Origin: Bifidobacterium simiarum
GTDB taxonomy: Bacteria > Actinomycetota > Actinomycetes > Actinomycetales > Bifidobacteriaceae
Assembly: GCF_002802905.1 (NCBI RefSeq)
Contig: NZ_PEBK01000004.1
Location: 1 to 64,000 of the forward strand
Length of the DNA stretch: 64,000 bases
Direction of reading: 5' to 3'
This document shows positions 7,407-18,847 of the stretch, piece by piece. The notes under the pieces are model-generated. The model was not told the DNA's origin. It was given only the letters and a program-made list of their open reading frames with translations, and did no database searches. Every line of letters starts with the position of its first letter. Positions within the stretch are counted from its first letter, which is position 1. The position numbers and the translations under genes are program-made.

Positions 7407-9695
7407 ATGACCAGTGCGATGATTCCGACGATTGACGATGTGCAGCCGTATGACGGCGATGATCTGGGAGCGATTCCCGACAGCGAGCGGCCGACGGAGG
7501 ATCCCGGTCGCGGCGACGGCACCACGTTCCGGGTGTGGGCGCCGACCGCCAGCCGTGTGGAACTGCGGCTGTTCCATAACGGCTGTAGCGACGGCGGCTG
7601 CGGCGCCAACGGCGGCTGCGGCAGAACCAATGGCTGCGGCTCCAACGGTCGTGGCAGAACCGGCGGTCCGGCTGCCCGTCCCGAACCGGCGGCATCGTCG
7701 AGTGCCGGCTGGCAACCGGGTACCAGCACCGGCGAGGAGGGCGACGCGGACGTCTCCCGCCAGCCGTACGCCACGTATGCGATGACGTGCGGCAAGGGCG
7801 GCGACGGTCGCCCTGACGGCACATGGGTCGCGCATATCGACGGCGTCGGGCACGGCACGTTCTACGACTACGTGGCGTATTTCCCCGACGGTCATGTCAC
7901 CCGCACCGCCGACCCGTGGGCTCGGGCGGCCGGGGTGAACGGCCGACGCAGCATGGTGGTCGACTTGCGGCAGACCGATCCCGAAGGATGGGACGGCGAC
8001 CGGTCCCCGAACGTTCCCGCCAGCGAACTCGTCGTCTGGGAGACGCACGTCGGCGATTTCAGCAACGACGAGCACAGCGGCGTGCCGGCCGATCACCGCG
8101 GCACGTATCTGGCGTTCACCCACAACGATACGAGTGTGGACAGCGAAGGAGATTTCCCCACCTGCATGGCGTATCTGCGTCGGCTGGGCGTCACCGCCGT
8201 GCAATTGATGCCGATCTTCGACTTCGGATCGGTGGACGAGACCGCCCGCGGGGAGAGGCGCGGATACAACTGGGGATACGATCCGGTCAACTACAACGTG
8301 CCCGAAGGGTCATACAGCACCGATCCGTATGATGGCGCGGTCCGCATCCGCGAATGCAAGCGCATGATCCAGTCGTTGCACGCGAACGGGTTCAAGGTGA
8401 TCATGGACGTGGTCTACAACCACATGTACTCCGCCGACAACTGGCTGGAGCGGATGGTCCCCGGATACTTCTGCCGGCGGTATGCCGGGGGAGTGCTGTC
8501 GAACGGGTCGGGCTGCGGCAGCGACATGGCCTCCGAACGCGCGATGATGCGCAAGTACATCGTGGATTCCGTGGCGTACTGGGCCGAGGAGTACCACATC
8601 GACGGATTCCGCTTCGACCTGATGGGGCTGATCGACGTGGAGACGATGAACGCCGTGCGCGTCCGACTCGACGAACTGCCCGGCGGTGCCGCGAAGATCA
8701 TATACGGCGAGCCGTGGGCGGCCGACATGACCGCGGTCGGGCCCGACGTCGTACTGGCGGGCAAGCGAGGGCTGTCCCGGCTGGACCCGAGGATCGGCTT
8801 CTTCAGCGACGATACGCGCGACTCCATCCGCGGCAACATCTTCCACCATCACAAGCCCGGCTACGTGTCCGGCGCGGCCGTTGAGTTCGCGCCGAGCGTG
8901 CGGAAGGCCGTCGACGGCTGGCGCGGTACGGAGGTCGAGGTCGCCAGCGTCGGTCAGATCGTCCAATACGTGTCCGCGCATGACGACCTGACGTTGTGGG
9001 ACAAGCTGTGCATGGCCATGCGATCGGTGGCATTCGGTCATGTGGGCGATCTGGGTGGCGGTGCGTTGGGTGGCGGTGCCTTGGGCGGCACCCTGCCCGA
9101 TTCGGGCGTCTGGTCGGCCGACTCCGGGCCGTCGGATGCCGAATACGATGCCGATCCGAGTCTGAGCGGCGACATCATGGAGGCGAATCGCATGGCCGCC
9201 GGTCTCGTGCTCACGTCGGCCGGCGTGCCGTTCATGCTGTCCGGCGAGGAATTCGCCCGGACCAAGCACGGCTGCGACAACTCGTACGACCGGTCCGCCG
9301 CGCTCAACCAACTGGACTGGCGTCGCGCTCGCCGACTGCGCGGGCTGGTGGAGTATTACGCCGCACTGATCCGGCTGCGTAAGGCGAATCCCGCGTATTT
9401 CGGCGGACCCCGCATCGTGCCGCAGCGCGACGATTCCGTGGTCGTGTTCCGGGTCGGCGGCGACTGCGTGACGGTCAATCCCACTCGTCAGATCGCATGG
9501 CAGAACGTCTCCGTGCTGCGGGCCTCGCATGACTGGGGGCAGTTCGCGCCGGTCGATGATTCCGCGTGGCAGTGTGTGTTCAGTTCGCGTGGGGTTGCGG
9601 CGTGCGGCGAGGCGAACTGGGAGAGCTATTCGCGCGGTCATGAGCGGCAGATCGCCATCCCGCCGCGGTCGTTCTGCGTCTGGAGGTGCGAATAG
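7407..9695 (+). CDS. pulA: Type I pullulanase / glycogen-debranching enzyme (GH13_14)
   Basis: A 762-residue enzyme that hydrolyses alpha-1,6 branches in glycogen, starch or pullulan. No signal peptide is present, so it is probably intracellular. An N-terminal CBM48-like domain (FRVWAPTASRVELRLF, about 41-56) is interrupted at about 59-115 by a Gly/Cys/Ala-rich insert. The pullulanase signature YNWGYDP is at 287-293. Catalytic residues are Asp404 in FRFDLMG, Glu435 in YGEPW and Asp526 in SAHDD. A second Gly-rich insert lies at about 548-562. The start is the ATG at 7407 with GGGGG 7 bases upstream; the frame stays open for 200 codons upstream without homology. It could share substrates with the alpha-glucosidase at 2588. 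Confidence 0.9.
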   Translation: MTSAMIPTIDDVQPYDGDDLGAIPDSERPTEDPGRGDGTTFRVWAPTASRVELRLFHNGCSDGGCGANGGCGRTNGCGSNGRGRTGGPAARPEPAASSSAGWQPGTSTGEEGDADVSRQPYATYAMTCGKGGDGRPDGTWVAHIDGVGHGTFYDYVAYFPDGHVTRTADPWARAAGVNGRRSMVVDLRQTDPEGWDGDRSPNVPASELVVWETHVGDFSNDEHSGVPADHRGTYLAFTHNDTSVDSEGDFPTCMAYLRRLGVTAVQLMPIFDFGSVDETARGERRGYNWGYDPVNYNVPEGSYSTDPYDGAVRIRECKRMIQSLHANGFKVIMDVVYNHMYSADNWLERMVPGYFCRRYAGGVLSNGSGCGSDMASERAMMRKYIVDSVAYWAEEYHIDGFRFDLMGLIDVETMNAVRVRLDELPGGAAKIIYGEPWAADMTAVGPDVVLAGKRGLSRLDPRIGFFSDDTRDSIRGNIFHHHKPGYVSGAAVEFAPSVRKAVDGWRGTEVEVASVGQIVQYVSAHDDLTLWDKLCMAMRSVAFGHVGDLGGGALGGGALGGTLPDSGVWSADSGPSDAEYDADPSLSGDIMEANRMAAGLVLTSAGVPFMLSGEEFARTKHGCDNSYDRSAALNQLDWRRARRLRGLVEYYAALIRLRKANPAYFGGPRIVPQRDDSVVVFRVGGDCVTVNPTRQIAWQNVSVLRASHDWGQFAPVDDSAWQCVFSSRGVAACGEANWESYSRGHERQIAIPPRSFCVWRCE

Positions 9696-9726
9696 GCGGC
9701 GGTTTCGGTCGGAATCGCGGATTCAT

Positions 9727-9773
9727 GGTGCCTTTCGGCCGTTTTTCGGGACGGAAAACGGCCGTTTCGCACC
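9727..9773 (+). terminator. Hairpin downstream of the pullulanase gene
   Basis: GGTGC/GCACC closes a long stem containing CGGCCGTTTT/AAAACGGCCG. There is no T-run after it, so it could be a weak terminator or an mRNA 3'-end hairpin. Confidence 0.5.
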
Positions 9774-9853
9774 GCCAATCGTGGATTTCGGGTGCATGCG
9801 CCCGGATGTTCCGGAGCGCTTCCCAAAAATTTCCTGAATATCCGGAATAAAAG

Positions 9854-9883
9854 TTGGTATTCGGAAGTTGAGTGGTGTAGGCT
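9854..9883 (+). promoter_or_regulatory. Candidate dnaK promoter
   Basis: TTGGTA (9854-9859) and TAGGCT (9878-9883) are 18 bases apart. The -10 box lies inside the HAIR operator, which fits repression by HspR. Confidence 0.45.
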
Positions 9884-9887
9884 CAAG
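9867..9887. promoter_or_regulatory. HAIR box, HspR operator
   Basis: GTTGAGT, seven bases, then GCTCAAG. The known HspR site is CTTGAGT-N7-ACTCAAG; 12 of its 14 defined bases match. It lies 122 bases before dnaK, whose operon ends in hspR, so the site closes a feedback loop. A lone half-site CTTGAGC is at 9964-9970. Confidence 0.85.
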
Positions 9888-10009
9888 TTTTGGAAAGCGA
9901 AAAAGCCTTCCGGATCCTGACCGGCCGTCCGGGCGCTGGATGGTCAGGCGGAATCCGCAGAGACTTGAGCGAGAAACGTAGAACGAACCTAGACCATAGG
10001 AGGCAAATT

Positions 10010-11893
<1,884 letters not shown>

Positions 11894-11895
11894 TC

Positions 11896-12531
11896 ATGTC
11901 TGAGTTCAACAAGGACGATTACCTGAACGACATGGAGGATGCCGAGTCGCTGAAGAACGACCCGGCATCCGCCGGCTCTGCCGATGCTTCCGGAGAGGGC
12001 GCTACCGCTTCCGCAGCCGGTTCCGCCGACGAGGCGAAGGCCGCCGATGCCAAGACCGATGAGAAGTCCGCCGACGCCGAACAGCCCGACGAGCTCACCC
12101 CGCTCGGCAAGGCCAAGAAGGAGGCCGCCGACTACCTCGAGGCCCTGCAGCGCGAACGCGCGGAGTTCATCAACTTCCGCAACCGCAGCGCCAAGGAGAA
12201 GGACACCTTCCGCCAGCACGGCATCATCGACGTGCTGACCGCACTGCTGCCCGCGCTCGACGACATCGATCGCATCCGCGAGCACAGCGAGATGGACGAC
12301 TCCTTCAAGGCCGTGGCCGCGAAGATCGACAAGGCCTTCGAAAAGTTCGGCGTGGAGAAGTTCGGCGTCAAGGGCGAGGACTTCGATCCGACGAAGCATG
12401 AGGCGATTCTGCATCGGCCGGACCCGAACGCCGAGAAGGAAACGGTGGACGCCGTGGTCGAGGCCGGCTACCGCATCGGCGATCGCGTGATCCGCGCCGC
12501 CCGAGTGGTCGTCGTCTCCCCGCAGGCCTGA
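11896..12531 (+). CDS. grpE: Nucleotide exchange factor GrpE
   Basis: A 211-residue GrpE, the ADP-release factor of DnaK. The first ~70 residues are an acidic, Ala/Glu-rich low-complexity extension. The long coiled-coil helix follows (about 75-110, ALQRERAEFINFRNRS), then the beta-domain with HEAILHRPD and VVEAGYRIGDRVIRAARVVVV. It starts two bases after the dnaK stop and is translationally linked to it. Its stop is followed by 500 bases of interspersed repeats before dnaJ, an unusual gap for this operon. Confidence 0.97.
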   Translation: MSEFNKDDYLNDMEDAESLKNDPASAGSADASGEGATASAAGSADEAKAADAKTDEKSADAEQPDELTPLGKAKKEAADYLEALQRERAEFINFRNRSAKEKDTFRQHGIIDVLTALLPALDDIDRIREHSEMDDSFKAVAAKIDKAFEKFGVEKFGVKGEDFDPTKHEAILHRPDPNAEKETVDAVVEAGYRIGDRVIRAARVVVVSPQA

Positions 12532-12635
12532 GAGGGATTTGCTCGAGGGCTCGCCTGTCGGCTCGCATTTCGCCTACGGACGGCTCTGCCGTCCGCTTCA
12601 CGGCTAAATCCTAAGGGGAAGGCAAGTGAGGATTC

Positions 12636-12757
12636 GGCTTCCCCTTGAGGGAAGCTGTCGACGATAGTCGACTGATGAGGTGATAAACGAAGATTCGTTT
12701 GCAGTCGCCTCATCAGTCAGCCTTACGGCTGCCAGCTTCCCCTCAAAAGGGGAAGCC
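12636..12757. repeat. Gut-type interspersed repeat, family A, between grpE and dnaJ
   Basis: Outer segments GGCTTCCCCTTGAGGGAAG and CTTCCCCTCAAAAGGGGAAG flank ACTGATGAGGTG and GCCTCATCAGTCAG. Related copies are at 20414 and 31715 and in fragments near 26420-26620. Together with the family C copy it fills the 506-bp gap inside the heat-shock operon. Confidence 0.8.
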
Positions 12758-12864
12758 AAGGCGGCACCCACCCGGAGGCGGGACGGCATGCGTTGCCTGA
12801 CCGTAAGGACTCGGCCTGAGCGGCTTCCCTCGCGCATAACTTGTGATACATGGTGGCTGGTCGA

Positions 12865-12972
12865 GAGGGAAGGGCGGCATGCGTTGCGCGATCGTAGGCT
12901 AGCGGCCGGCTTGCCCGGACGCGGGGCCGAACGGCCTTGAGTGTATCGCGCAACGTATGCCGGCATTCCCTC
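12865..12972. repeat. Long-hairpin repeat, family C, copy 3
   Basis: Arms of about 28 bases start at 12865 (GAGGGAAGGGCGGCATGCG) and end at 12972, with a few mismatches. The core holds ATCGTAGGCTAGC and GGGGCCGAACGGCCTTGAG. A half copy (ACGGCATGCGTTGCCTGACC) precedes it at about 12782. Confidence 0.8.
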
Positions 12973-13037
12973 CCCGCACTTGAACCACATAGTGAATGGA
13001 AAACCAATACAGAATTCTTTAGAAAGGAGACATGGAG

Positions 13038-14054
13038 ATGGCTGAGAATGAATGGCTGAACAAGGATTTCTATAAGGTCCTCGGTGTCTCCAAGGACGCT
13101 TCAGACGAGGAGATCACCAAGGCCTACCGCAAGCTGGCCCGCAAGTACCATCCCGATCTGAACAAGACGAAGGAGGCGGAGGAGAAGTTCAAGGACATCT
13201 CCGAGGCCTACGACGTGCTGAACAACAAGGACACGCGTCAGAAGTACGATGCGATCCGCCAGTTCGGCATGGGCGGCGCACGCTTCGCCGGCGGCTCCGG
13301 TCAGGGCGGCTTCGATGCCAGCGGCTTCTCCGACATCTTCGGTTCGATGTTCGGCGGCGGCGCCGGCAACGGCGGTTCCCGTATCCGCTTCTCGACCGGT
13401 GGTCAGGGCGGCCCCGATCTCAACGACATCTTCCAGGCGTTCGGCGGCGCGGCCGGTCAGGGCGGCTTCGGCGGCCGCGGCGGCTACCAGTATCAGGAGG
13501 CCCCGCAGCCGGAGCGCGGTCGCGACCGCAACTCCAAGATCAATCTGACGACCCGTCAGGCGATCAAGGGCGCCACGGTGTCGCTTGGACTGGACGGCAA
13601 GAAGTTCAAGACCCATATCCCGGCCGGCGTGAAGGACGGGCAGAAGATCCGTCTGGCCGGTAAGGGCCATGCCGGACTGAACGGCGGTGCCCACGGCGAT
13701 CTGTATCTCACCGTGCATGTGAAGAGCGATCCGAAGTTCTCGATGCGCGGCCACGACGTGCTCGTGGATCTGCCGCTGACCGTCTCCGAGGCCGCGTTCG
13801 GCGGCAAGGTGGATGCCAAGGACATCGATGGCAACATCGTGACGTTCAAGGTGCCCGCCGGGGCCGACAGCGGTACCGAGGTGCGGCTGAAGAACAAGGG
13901 CGTGCAGAGTCCGAAGGGCAACGGTGATCTGATCGGCGTCGTGTCCGTGAGGGTGCCGGCCAATCTCAGCCTGCTGCAGAAGAAGGCGCTCAAGGAGTTC
14001 GCCTCCCATAGCAAGGACTTCTCCGAGCAGGTCGCCGCCGAGCGTCTGGGCTGA
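13038..14054 (+). CDS. dnaJ: Chaperone DnaJ (Hsp40, DnaJ2/CbpA-like)
   Basis: A 338-residue J-protein that stimulates the DnaK ATPase and delivers clients. The J domain (about 7-75) has the HPD motif in [10 protein letters not shown] long Gly/Phe-rich region (about 80-165) follows, then two C-terminal beta domains (CTDs). The CxxCxGxG zinc-finger repeats of classical DnaJ are absent, so it is a type B co-chaperone like CbpA/DnaJ2. Two ATGs are possible; 13038 has GGAG 8 bases upstream, whereas 13032 leaves only 2 bases, so 13038 is preferred. It is the third gene of the operon, after the repeat insertion. Confidence 0.95.
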   Translation: MAENEWLNKDFYKVLGVSKDASDEEITKAYRKLARKYHPDLNKTKEAEEKFKDISEAYDVLNNKDTRQKYDAIRQFGMGGARFAGGSGQGGFDASGFSDIFGSMFGGGAGNGGSRIRFSTGGQGGPDLNDIFQAFGGAAGQGGFGGRGGYQYQEAPQPERGRDRNSKINLTTRQAIKGATVSLGLDGKKFKTHIPAGVKDGQKIRLAGKGHAGLNGGAHGDLYLTVHVKSDPKFSMRGHDVLVDLPLTVSEAAFGGKVDAKDIDGNIVTFKVPAGADSGTEVRLKNKGVQSPKGNGDLIGVVSVRVPANLSLLQKKALKEFASHSKDFSEQVAAERLG

Positions 14055-14059
14055 TCGCC

Positions 14060-14560
14060 ATGACCAAGATCACACCGCAGGTCCGTCGGGCCTATGCCAT
14101 GTGCGCGGAAGCGCTGGTGATCGGCCGCGTCACGCTCGACACGGTGGACGAGCTGGGACTGAACGCCGATATGCCGGTGTTCACGGTGAGCGCGGCGGCC
14201 CAGCTGGTCGACGTGCACCCGCAGACGTTGCGACAGTACGATCGACTGGGGCTGATCGTCCCGCAGCGTACGCCGGGCGGTGCCCGCCGGTACAGTCTGC
14301 GCGACATCGACCGGCTGACGCAGGCCCAGCATATGAGTCAGGATGAGTCGATCAATCTGGCGGGCATCACCCGCGTGCTGGCGCTGATGGAGGAGAACCG
14401 CCAGCTCAAGCGGCAGAACCGTCTGCTGCGTCGTCGTCTGGAGGGCAATCTCGTGTTCGAGGCGGATGCCGACGGCGAGGTGATCGAGGTGCAGCGCATC
14501 CGCCGCACCCGCGAGCGGTCCCCGTACCGCCGCACGATCCTCCAGATCACCGCCCGCTGA
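14060..14560 (+). CDS. hspR: Heat-shock repressor HspR (MerR family)
   Basis: A 166-residue MerR-type repressor. The helix-turn-helix VFTVSAAAQLVDVHPQTLRQ (about 40-59) is followed by YDRLGLIVPQRTPGGARRYS, the HspR wing, and a C-terminal coiled coil (LMEENRQLKRQNRLLRRRL). HspR represses its own dnaK operon through HAIR boxes, often with DnaK as co-repressor; such a box lies at 9867. It starts 5 bases after the dnaJ stop. The N-terminus carries about 35 residues before the MerR domain, slightly longer than usual. Confidence 0.95.
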   Translation: MTKITPQVRRAYAMCAEALVIGRVTLDTVDELGLNADMPVFTVSAAAQLVDVHPQTLRQYDRLGLIVPQRTPGGARRYSLRDIDRLTQAQHMSQDESINLAGITRVLALMEENRQLKRQNRLLRRRLEGNLVFEADADGEVIEVQRIRRTRERSPYRRTILQITAR

Positions 14561-14604
14561 GGCAATCTACCCGTACGCTGGCCCGCCCGTTACAAGCGTT
14601 GCTG

Positions 14605-14650
14605 CAAGGCCGTATCGCCGAGACCGTTCCCGGTGATACGGCCTTGTTGT
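14605..14650 (+). terminator. Terminator of the dnaK-grpE-dnaJ-hspR operon
   Basis: CAAGGCCGTATC pairs with GATACGGCCTTG around a GC-rich loop, followed by TTGTATT. It ends 6 bases before a C9 tract (14656-14664). Confidence 0.8.
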
Positions 14651-14655
14651 ATTCG

Positions 14656-14664
14656 CCCCCCCCC
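14656..14664. repeat. C9 homopolymer upstream of the pilus locus
   Basis: Nine Cs, 305 bases upstream of the pilin start at 14969. No ORF of coding character crosses it. The remaining intergenic sequence to 14968 has no recognised feature except a possible extended -10 (TGCTAACTT) near 14830. Confidence 0.6.
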
Positions 14665-14968
14665 CATTCACTGTTTTGCATGGTGAGACGCAGCGTCGCG
14701 TGTCGCCGGGAATCGGCGGATTTTATCGGGGGTATGGGGGTGCGGCGTTTGTCGCGGAAAATCGCGGATTGTGATCGGTCAACCCCTGATCTCGGCAAGG
14801 GGGAGGGGGTGTTACGGTTCGCGGCCGCAGTGCTAACTTCGCAGATAGTTGTGCCTAGGTGTCTAAGCATATGGTTCGGCCACCCCGGCATGAGATGACG
14901 GAATCATGCCCGATGTGTGCGGTTTGGGGGTGTGGTTCCCGACGCGACGTAGGGTAAGGAAGAGCAAT

Positions 14969-17900
14969 ATGCGAAACGCACTGGATCGAGTTCTCGCACG
15001 GGGGGGGGCTTGCGTATCGGCTTGCTGCCGTAGTGGTATCGGCGGCTACGCTGTCGGCCATGGCCGTCGCCGGAATCGCATTGCACCCCGCCGTTGCTGC
15101 CGTCAGCGATCACACCGTGCAGGGACTCACCCCGGCAGGGACCACCACCGATCTGTTCGACTACTGGCTGTCGAATCGAAACTCCAACGACAACACCGAT
15201 CCGGGGGACCCCGCCAACTACGGCATCAATCAAGGCAAGCAGCTGATCTTCACCTCCAGCGGCTACGGCGCCGAAGGCGGCAATCTCGGCTCGGCCGCTC
15301 CGAACACCGCCAGCATAAACTCGTGGACCGGCAAATCGACCAGCAACGTCGGCGGCCCGTATCAGGGCATCGTCAACGCCAATCTCGGCGACGACGGCTA
15401 CCCGACGCTGGCCAGCGGCAACTACTACAAAGGCAATCGGTCGCAGAACAATCCCGTCCGGTATCTCAATACCGACACCAGCGTCCAGACCGGCAACCAG
15501 TCGCTGAACTATCTGTTCAACACGGAATCAGGCACCGCCAAAAAGGCCTACTCCAACGTCAAGGGCCTGATGCAGCTCAACGACGACGGCTATTACTACT
15601 ACGACAGTCAGCGGAACTTCGCCTCGTTTTCGGCCGACGCCTCCGATTCCACCGGTTCGTTCACCCTGTACGACAAGCCGGCGGTCAACTCCTCCAATTC
15701 GGTGGCCGACCAGCAGTCTGGCCAGTTCTTCCCGTTCAACACCGCCGATCAGGTGTTCCAGGAGCGCAACGGCCAGCTGACCAGCGACGCCTCCTCCACC
15801 GACGCGGACATCCGCCATCTCTTCGGCATGCATTCGAAGTCCACCTTCGTGCAGCCGGTGAACGGCATGGTCAACGACAACCGGGCCATGACCTACGAGT
15901 TCTCCGGCGACGACGACGTGTGGGTGTACATCGACGGCGTGCTGGTCGGCGACGTCGGTGGCATCCACGACCGTCTGACGCTGAGCATCGACTTCAGCAC
16001 CGGCCGCGTGCAGGTGAAGGACGGCGCCTCCTACCGGAACGCGAACAACCCCCACACGTACATCGACACCACGCTGAAGGCAGCCTTCACCGCGGCGGGC
16101 AAGGCCGGCGAAACCAGCTTCAGAGGCAACACGTTCGCCGACGGCACGTACCACACGCTCGATTTCTTCTACCTCGAACGCGGTGCCGGCAACTCGAACA
16201 TGAAGCTGATGTACAACCTCGTGCAACCGCCGACCAGCGACATCATCAAGGTCGATCAGGGCGGCGATCCGGTGGCCGGCGCGCAATTCGCGCTGTATTC
16301 CACCGGCGCCGACTTCAGCACGGCCAACCGTCAGCCGCTGGCCACCGGCGTGACCGCGATGGACACCGACGGCACCAGCAAGCTCGTCCTGCGCGACGCC
16401 AGCGGCACCGTGATCGACTTCGACAAGCGGTACGGCAACGATTCCAGCGCCGACAAGGCGAACAGCACCTACTATGTTCTGCGCGAGACCTCGGCCCCGG
16501 CCGGCTACAGTCGCATGCTCAACGACATGCAGCTCAAATACGTCACGCCTTCGCGCACCTCGTCCGGCGTGAAAAGCGGTACGCTGGTCTCCTGGCCCAC
16601 CGCGGACAGCAAGGACAGCCCGGTGTGGAAGACCGGCGGCGTGGCCAAGAGCAAGGAAAGCATCGTCGCCGAATCGTCCTTCACCACCGCGGACGCCGGC
16701 TCGCCCTGCGTGAACGACTGCACGACCAAGGACGTGGTCGAATCCGGCCGGCAGCTGTTCGCCGTGGTACTCAAATACGACGGCACCGGTGACGTGAACG
16801 ACCGCAACAACTGGCGGGCCGTCACCGGCAACATGCTCGACGGATGGACCCAGGCGGACGGCGCGGGCCGCGAAAGCGTGGTCAACGCGCTGAAGGGCAT
16901 GACCCCCGACGAGCTCAAGGCCCACACGTTCTCCCTGCAGTCGAGCGGCAAGTACGAAATGCAGTTCGACGATCTGCCCGGCTACGTCAGCGACTACTAC
17001 TACATGCTCGCCGACAAGACCAAGGCCAAGTACCGCATGGAAGTGTACTACTCCGACGCCACCAGCGTGAACGGACTGACCGCGAACAACATCTTCCCGG
17101 TGGAGACCGACGGATTTACCCGCGCGTTCTCCTCCCGGTTCTACGTGCCGAACATCAAGAACGAACTGTTCGTGCAGAAGGTGGACGACGCCGGCAACAC
17201 GCTCAGCGGCGTGCCGTTCGACCTCTACAAGGCCGATCAGGTGGACGTGACCGAGGCCGCGGACGGTACGGTCAGCGTGACGCCGAAGTCCGGGGTCTCC
17301 GACCCCTACGACACGGTGACCACCGGCGACCAGTGGGTCAATGACGGCAAGAACACCACCCCGAATCTCGCCGGCGCGAACATGTTCCCCTCCGACCTCG
17401 CCAAGGCGCCGCTGACCAACGGCACCTACTATCTCGTGGAACGCGCGGCCCCCGCCGGCTACGTGAAGAACGCCAAGGCCACGAAGGTGATCGTCAACGA
17501 CAGCGGCATCTATGCCAACGCCGGCGTGAAGGGCGACGGCATCAAGGTGATCCGCGGCGTCGGGCAGCTGGTCTCCACGATGTCGACCTTCGGTTCGACC
17601 GGATCTACCGACGACACCCTGCGATACGTGAAGACCTTCCCCGGCACGATTACCGAAGCGCAGATCGGCGCCGGACAGCAGGGCGGACTCGCCGCACTGC
17701 ACCCCGCGGCCGCCGGCACGGACGGCAAGGTGATCATCAACGACACCGCCAGCACCAACCCGCTGTCGCTGATGTACGGCGGCAGGGGAGCGGCACTGCA
17801 GTACGGTCCGCTCGCCCAGGGCGGCGACTACCTGTTCGCCGGTGACGAGGGCTGGCCCGTGATCCGCACCTCGCAGGACGCCCGCCCCGCCGGCCAGACC

Positions 17901-18638
17901 GCGGACGAGCGCACCGAGTTGGACAAGAGCACCACCGGCGCCGACGGGCAGGGACTGTCCGCGCTGGTCACCGGTACCGTGACCGTGCAGGTGACCAACG
18001 ACCGCGAAGCGCCCAAGGTGACGCTGACGAACGCGATCAAGGTCAGGAAGACCGTGGAAGGCCGTGCCGCGGCCGGCGACTTCACGTTCACCCTGCAGCC
18101 GACCGCCCCCACCACGGCAGACGGCATCGACGGACTGACCGACGGCAAGACCGCGGTCAGCGTCAGCAAGGACGACCTCGCCGCCTCCGGCGCCTCGAAG
18201 ACCGTCACGTTCGGCGACCTGACCTTCACCGTCCCGGCCGGCAGCCCCGACACCTACACCAAGGACTACACGTTCACGATCACCGAAAACGACGCCGACA
18301 AGGCCCCCGCCGGATGGGGATACGACCGGTCGGCGTATGAGGTGACCGTGCACGTCGCCAAGAACGCGGACAGCGGCAAGTGGGAGGCCGCGGTCACGTC
18401 GTTCACCCAGACCAAGGACTTCGGCGGCAATGCGATCGCCGCGGCCGACCGGACGCAGAAGACCGACCATACGGCCGACTTCACCAACCGGTATGCGACG
18501 GTCTCCTCACTGCCGCTGACCGGCGGGGACGCGACCGGACGGCTGTGGATGATCGTCGGCGGCGGCCTTGCGGCTGCGGCGCTCGCCGCCGGCTTCGGCC
18601 TCACCGAATACCGGAGAAGGAAGGGTGCGATGGCGTAG
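14969..18638 (+). CDS. Large LPXTG pilus subunit/adhesin, phase-variable and OFF in this sequence
   Basis: A sortase-anchored fimbrial protein of about 1,222 residues when in frame. Translation from the ATG at 14969 reaches a G9 run at 15000-15008 and then leaves the main frame. With eight Gs the signal peptide reads on as LAYRLAAVVVSAATLS...AVAA into the open frame that ends at 18638. The mature part has a fibro-slime/PA14-like domain (FSGDDDVWVYIDGVLVGDVG), several Cna-B/SpaA-like domains (IIKVDQGGDPVAGAQFALY, LFVQKVDDAGNTLSGVPFDL), a pilin-type isopeptide domain near the end, and the sorting signal LPLTGG plus hydrophobic segment and RRRKG tail. It is probably the ancillary or tip pilin, followed by the major pilin at 18848. 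No sortase is adjacent. Confidence 0.85.
15000..15008 (+). repeat. G9 slippage tract inside the signal peptide
   Basis: Nine consecutive Gs starting in codon 11. Removing one G joins the start codon to the main pilin frame; nine Gs put them out of frame. Poly-G switching of sortase-dependent pili is known in B. breve. Confidence 0.9.
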
Positions 18639-18670
18639 TGGAGTTCAATTCATGCCCGAAGAGGATTCCC

Positions 18671-18715
18671 GCCCCCGCCGGCGGGGGCTCCCGACGGAGT
18701 CGGGTGGGGGTGGTT
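18671..18715. repeat. Gut-type interspersed repeat, family B, copy 1
   Basis: GCCCCCGCCGGCGGGGGC, then a CCCGACNNNGTCGGG hairpin and GTGGGGGTGGTT. A near-identical copy is at 26691-26734. It lies between the two pilin genes. Confidence 0.8.
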
Positions 18716-18769
18716 GAGCGAATCTCCGCCAACGTCACCGCATAACTGAACACCTATCAAGATTTGCGG

Positions 18770-18807
18770 ATCGCGGAAGCAGTCGACACTGCTCCTGCCT
18801 CCGCGAT
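18770..18807 (+). terminator. Hairpin between the two pilin genes
   Basis: ATCGCGGA pairs with TCCGCGAT, with an inner AGCAGT-CGAC-ACTGCT stem. No T-run follows. It could be a partial terminator or an mRNA-stabilising structure that sets the ratio of the two pilins. Confidence 0.5.
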
Positions 18808-18847
18808 TGCAGAACACAGTAAACAACAATTAAAGGAGAGAGTTCCC

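Noticed and set aside
14906-16792. 628-codon frame continuing past the G9 tract
   Set aside because: Beyond the tract it is Arg/Gln-rich and unlike any protein. The pilin frame has domains and a sorting signal, so this is the OFF-state readout and not a gene.
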